A stretch of DNA of 7,149 nucleotides, taken from Alphaproteobacteria bacterium (GTDB taxonomy: Bacteria; Pseudomonadota; Alphaproteobacteria; CBDBCS01; JAHZLG01). The stretch covers positions 1 through 7,149 of the forward strand of contig JAHZLG010000101.1 in the NCBI GenBank assembly GCA_022599995.1, written 5' to 3'. The translations under genes and the position numbers were made by a program. The notes under the pieces were generated by a model. That model was not told the origin of the DNA. It worked only from the letters and a program-made list of their open reading frames with translations, and made no database searches. Positions 4,999-7,149 of this stretch are shown piece by piece; within the stretch, counting starts at the first letter, position 1, and every line of letters begins with the position of its first letter.

Positions 4999-6326
4999 GT
5001 TGCGGTCTCCCTTGCGGAGGCGTCGGCGCTTTCGAGAAGCAGGGATTCCACCGCGCCCTCGAGCGCACGGAGCAAGAATTCAACTTCAGCGGCAGTGATG
5101 ATCAATGGCGGCAAAAGACGCAGCACATTGTCGCGCGCCGGCACCGTCAGCACCCTTTGGTCGAGCAGGGCGTGCATCAACTGAAGGTTCGTGATATGCG
5201 CTGCATTCGCTTCGATGCCGCAAAACAGCCCGCGCCCACGATGCCGCACGAGGGCTTGGGGGTATTTGCGACACAGGCTTTGCAGTCCCTCCACGATTTG
5301 CTCGCCGCGTTCGATAACGTTGGCAAGGAAGGCGGGGGTGGTCAGCTCCTCTAGAACGGCAACGGCGACTGACGAGGCCAAGGGATTGCCGCCAAATGTC
5401 GTGCCGTGCGATCCAGGGGGAAATCCAGATGCCATCGCTTGGGTCGCAAGCAATGCGCCGATGGGAAACCCGCCTCCAAGCCCTTTCGCCGTGGCGAGGG
5501 CATCGGGGGCAACCCCTGCCCATTCGTGGGCATAGAGCTTGCCGGTTCGTCCGACCCCCGACTGCACTTCGTCTAACAGCAGCAATATGCCGTGCCGATC
5601 CGCCAGACCACGCAACAAGGGCAGGCTATCGATAAGGTCGACCACCCCTCCCTCGCCTTGCACGGGTTCGATCATAATCCCGGCAGTTTGATCGGTGATC
5701 AGGGCTTCTACTGCAGAGGCCACCTCTTGCGGGGTGGTGTCACTTGGAGTCGCCACATCAAAGCCGTCGAGCAAATGTCCAAAACCGAGGGTAAGCTTGG
5801 CATCGCGCACGGCAGAAATTGTCGCCAACGTACGCCCATGAAATGCGCCGTCTACGGTGATGATGCGTTGTCTCTCCGGGTGGCCTTGTTCGAACTGCCA
5901 CCGGCGGGCGAGCTTGATCATGCCCTCGACTGCCTCGACCCCCGAATTGCACACGAGCACCTTATCGGCAAAACTATGGCGGGCAAGCACTTCTGCCAGC
6001 TGCTCTTGTTCGCGGATATGGTACAGGTTGGAGCAGTGCCAAAACCGCTCGGCTTGGTCTTTCAGGGTGTCGACCAGTTTGGGATGGGCATGTCCCAGTG
6101 AATTGACGCCGATGCCCGCCATGACGTCGAGCATGCGAGTGCCTTGCTCATCGTATAACCAGCATCCTTGGCCGTGCGTAAAGGCGCGGTTCAGGCGGGC
6201 GTAATTATGAAAGAGATGCTCGGTCGATGCGGTTTGGCTCGGGGCGTTGGCAGCCGGGGCGGCCGCAGAATCTGCAGAGGTAGTCACTGGAGTGGTCACT
6301 GGGGAGGTAACAGAAGTTGATGTCAT
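4995..6326 (-). CDS. argD: Acetylornithine aminotransferase, arginine synthesis
   Basis: This PLP-dependent class III aminotransferase converts N-acetylglutamate semialdehyde to N-acetylornithine; many members also serve as succinyl-DAP aminotransferase in lysine synthesis, which would fit the neighbouring asd. Seen in 443 residues: GIGVNSLGHAHP (71-82), NSGVEAVEGMIKLAR (127-141), FHGRT (162-166), EPVQGEGG (220-227), LLLDEVQSGVGRTGK (249-263, with the cofactor-binding Asp252), ATAKGLGGGFPIGA (278-291, with PLP Lys281) and HGTTFGGNPL (307-316). The conserved domain begins near residue 36. The Thr/Ser/Ala/Pro-rich leader before it is unusual and is partly built from a 12-bp repeat. No clear Shine-Dalgarno precedes the ATG at 6326, so a later start is possible, but no later in-frame Met precedes the conserved core. 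The stop overlaps the argF start by 4 nt, which suggests translational coupling. Confidence 0.95.
   Translation of the reverse strand: MTSTSVTSPVTTPVTTSADSAAAPAANAPSQTASTEHLFHNYARLNRAFTHGQGCWLYDEQGTRMLDVMAGIGVNSLGHAHPKLVDTLKDQAERFWHCSNLYHIREQEQLAEVLARHSFADKVLVCNSGVEAVEGMIKLARRWQFEQGHPERQRIITVDGAFHGRTLATISAVRDAKLTLGFGHLLDGFDVATPSDTTPQEVASAVEALITDQTAGIMIEPVQGEGGVVDLIDSLPLLRGLADRHGILLLLDEVQSGVGRTGKLYAHEWAGVAPDALATAKGLGGGFPIGALLATQAMASGFPPGSHGTTFGGNPLASSVAVAVLEELTTPAFLANVIERGEQIVEGLQSLCRKYPQALVRHRGRGLFCGIEANAAHITNLQLMHALLDQRVLTVPARDNVLRLLPPLIITAAEVEFLLRALEGAVESLLLESADASARETAT
5007..5013 (-). promoter_or_regulatory. Ribosome site of argF within the end of argD
   Basis: AAGGGAG on the minus strand ends 8 nt before the argF ATG. 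It lies in the last codons of argD, and the two genes share ATGA. This arrangement supports re-initiation or coupled translation. Confidence 0.65.
6280..6315. repeat. 12-bp tandem repeat in the argD N-terminal codons
   Basis: On the plus strand GTAGTCACTGGA and GTGGTCACTGGG stand in tandem, followed by a degenerate third unit, GAGGTAACAGAA. In argD they encode the Val-Thr-Thr-Pro-type leader. The GTNACTG/GGTAAC elements resemble the units of the array at 3722-3934, so the two may share an origin (inference). Confidence 0.6.
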
Positions 6327-6406
6327 TGTTTTGGCTCGGGGTCATTTCGAGAAATTTTTGGCTTCGCTGTCAGCACTGGACGTATCGTTTGGGCATCGTT
6401 GCCTTA
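6327..6406. other. Repeat-free leader of argD
   Basis: This 80-bp stretch separates the 24-bp array from the argD ATG. It contains an A/T-rich patch near 6344-6362. No convincing ribosome site, promoter or terminator was seen. Together with the array it makes up the junction between asd (stop at 6668) and argD, which holds no gene. Confidence 0.5.
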
Positions 6407-6711
6407 GACAATGCCGTTGACGGCATCTTGAACAATGCCGTTGGCGGCGTCTTAGACAATGCCGTTGGCGGTATCTTAGACAATGCCGATGGCGGCGTCT
6501 TGGACAATGCCGTTGGCGGCGTCTTAGACAATGCCGTTGGCGGTATCTTAGACAATGCCGATGGCGGCGTCTTGGACAATGCCGATGGCGGCTTCTTAGA
6601 CAATGCCGTTGGCGGCTTCTTAGACAATGCCGTTGGCGGCGTCTTAGACAATGCCGTTGGCGGTATCTTAGACAATGCCGATGGCGGCGTCTTGGACAAT
6701 GCCGTTGGCGG
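6407..6711. repeat. 24-bp tandem array, about 12.7 copies, running into the end of asd
   Basis: The unit on the plus strand begins GACAATGCC, continues G(T/A)TGGCGG and ends in TCTTA or TCTTG. Twelve full copies occupy 6407-6694 and a thirteenth breaks off at 6711. Variants are ordered: a three-unit pattern (GTT...GTCTTA, GTT...TATCTTA, GAT...GTCTTG) recurs at units 2-4, 5-7 and 10-12, a 72-bp higher-order repeat that suggests block duplication. Each unit can form a tiny GCCG-4nt-CGGC stem. The last two units and the end of unit 11 are coding for asd and supply its TAA stop. There are no unique spacers, so it is not a CRISPR array. Confidence 0.95.
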
Positions 6712-7149
6712 AGTTGGGGTCAATTCCCGCAAGCAGCTCAGCAATTTGGACGGTGTTGAGGGCAGCCCCTTTTCGCAAATTGTCAGAAACGACCCACATC
6801 GCCAACCCATGCGGCACTGTCGGGTCGGCACGCAACCGACTGACAAAGACCGCGCCATCGCCACTTGCCTCAGCGGGGGTTATGTACCCGCCATCCTTGG
6901 GTTGGTCGATAACAAGAACCCCGGGGGCATCTTCGAGCAGGTCGCGCGCCTCCGCAACCGACAGGGGAGATTCCAGCTCGATGCATATGGCCTCGCCGTG
7001 CCCGACAAAGACCGGGACGCGCACGCAGGTGGCGATGACCTTGATGGCGGGGTCGAGGATTTTGTTGGTCTCTACGACCATTTTCCATTCCTCCTTGGTG
7101 CTTCCATCGTCTAGGAAGCTATCGATATGGGGGATGACGTTGAAGGCAA
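6668..7149 (-). CDS. asd: Aspartate-semialdehyde dehydrogenase, C-terminal part only
   Basis: The enzyme reduces aspartyl phosphate to aspartate semialdehyde, the branch point to lysine/DAP, threonine and methionine. The 5' part lies beyond the right edge; 159 residues are visible, first full codon at 7147. They match the end of the family: NVIPHIDSF (3-11 of the fragment), KEEWKMVVETNKIL (18-31), CVRVPVFVGHGEA (41-53, with the substrate Arg43 and catalytic His50), then WVVSDNLRKGAALNTVQIAELL (118-139, in two blocks by family convention). The conserved domain ends near residue 140. The remaining tail, Ala-Gly-Ile-Asp onwards, runs into the 24-bp array, so roughly the last dozen residues and the stop codon are repeat-encoded. 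It is first visible in the minus-strand run; its promoter and start are not in the window. Confidence 0.95.
   Translation of the reverse strand, partial: AFNVIPHIDSFLDDGSTKEEWKMVVETNKILDPAIKVIATCVRVPVFVGHGEAICIELESPLSVAEARDLLEDAPGVLVIDQPKDGGYITPAEASGDGAVFVSRLRADPTVPHGLAMWVVSDNLRKGAALNTVQIAELLAGIDPNSANGIVQDAAIGIV

Noticed and set aside
6407..6711. CRISPR array
   Set aside because: The units are contiguous 24-bp tandem copies without unique spacers and no cas genes are present.
6370..6864. Minus-strand frame with Ala-Leu-Ser-Lys-x-Pro-Pro repeats
   Set aside because: It is another frame of the same 24-bp array and its upper part overlaps the true asd frame.
6317..7114. Long plus-strand reading frame with 8-residue repeats (Leu-Asp-Asn-Ala-Val-Gly-Gly-Val), preceded by a GGAGG motif
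   Set aside because: The 24-bp unit leaves four of six frames open, so openness means little. The frame is antisense to argD and asd, and asd has clear family motifs. Variant units change residues without a bias to silent changes.

Overview
The window looks like chromosomal DNA of a Gram-negative bacterium, most likely an alphaproteobacterium or a relative. LpxK implies lipid A. The LpxK start (Met-Arg-x-Pro-Pro-Phe-Trp style), its DDG-x-x-NP motif, and the argD-argF order with an ATGA overlap all fit alphaproteobacterial gene families. This placement is by recognition only; no search was run. Both window edges cut genes.

Layout, left to right. (1) Positions 1-1617, minus strand: a SulP-family anion permease with a C-terminal STAS domain, cut at the left edge before its stop. 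(2) 1618-1765: a short divergent intergenic region. (3) 1766-2488, plus strand: a small SAM-dependent methyltransferase that matches the KamB/NpmA family (16S rRNA A1408 N1-methyltransferases, aminoglycoside resistance) motif by motif. (4) 2359-7149, minus strand: a four-gene run transcribed right to left in the order asd (C-terminal part only), argD, argF, lpxK. argD and argF overlap by 4 nt. The methyltransferase and lpxK converge and overlap tail to tail by 130 bp, leaving no room for a separate terminator.

The run joins amino-acid biosynthesis (aspartate-semialdehyde dehydrogenase for Lys/Thr/Met and cell-wall DAP; acetylornithine aminotransferase and ornithine carbamoyltransferase for Arg) to lipid A synthesis (tetraacyldisaccharide 4'-kinase). 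Enzyme functions come from clear family motifs. Co-transcription is inferred from strand and spacing.

The most unusual feature is the amount of simple and tandem repeat DNA. The asd-argD junction holds about 13 copies of a 24-bp unit that also supplies the end and the stop codon of asd. The argF-lpxK junction holds a 9-bp-period array of overlapping small palindromes with a 62-bp higher-order repeat. Smaller repeats lie inside genes: a G8-containing purine tract in argF, a 12-bp repeat in the argD N-terminus, a hexamer repeat in lpxK and a Gly6 run in the methyltransferase. Several conserved enzymes therefore carry low-complexity insertions or tails. The SulP gene at the left shows none of this. 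No RNA genes, insertion sequences or CRISPR arrays were seen.
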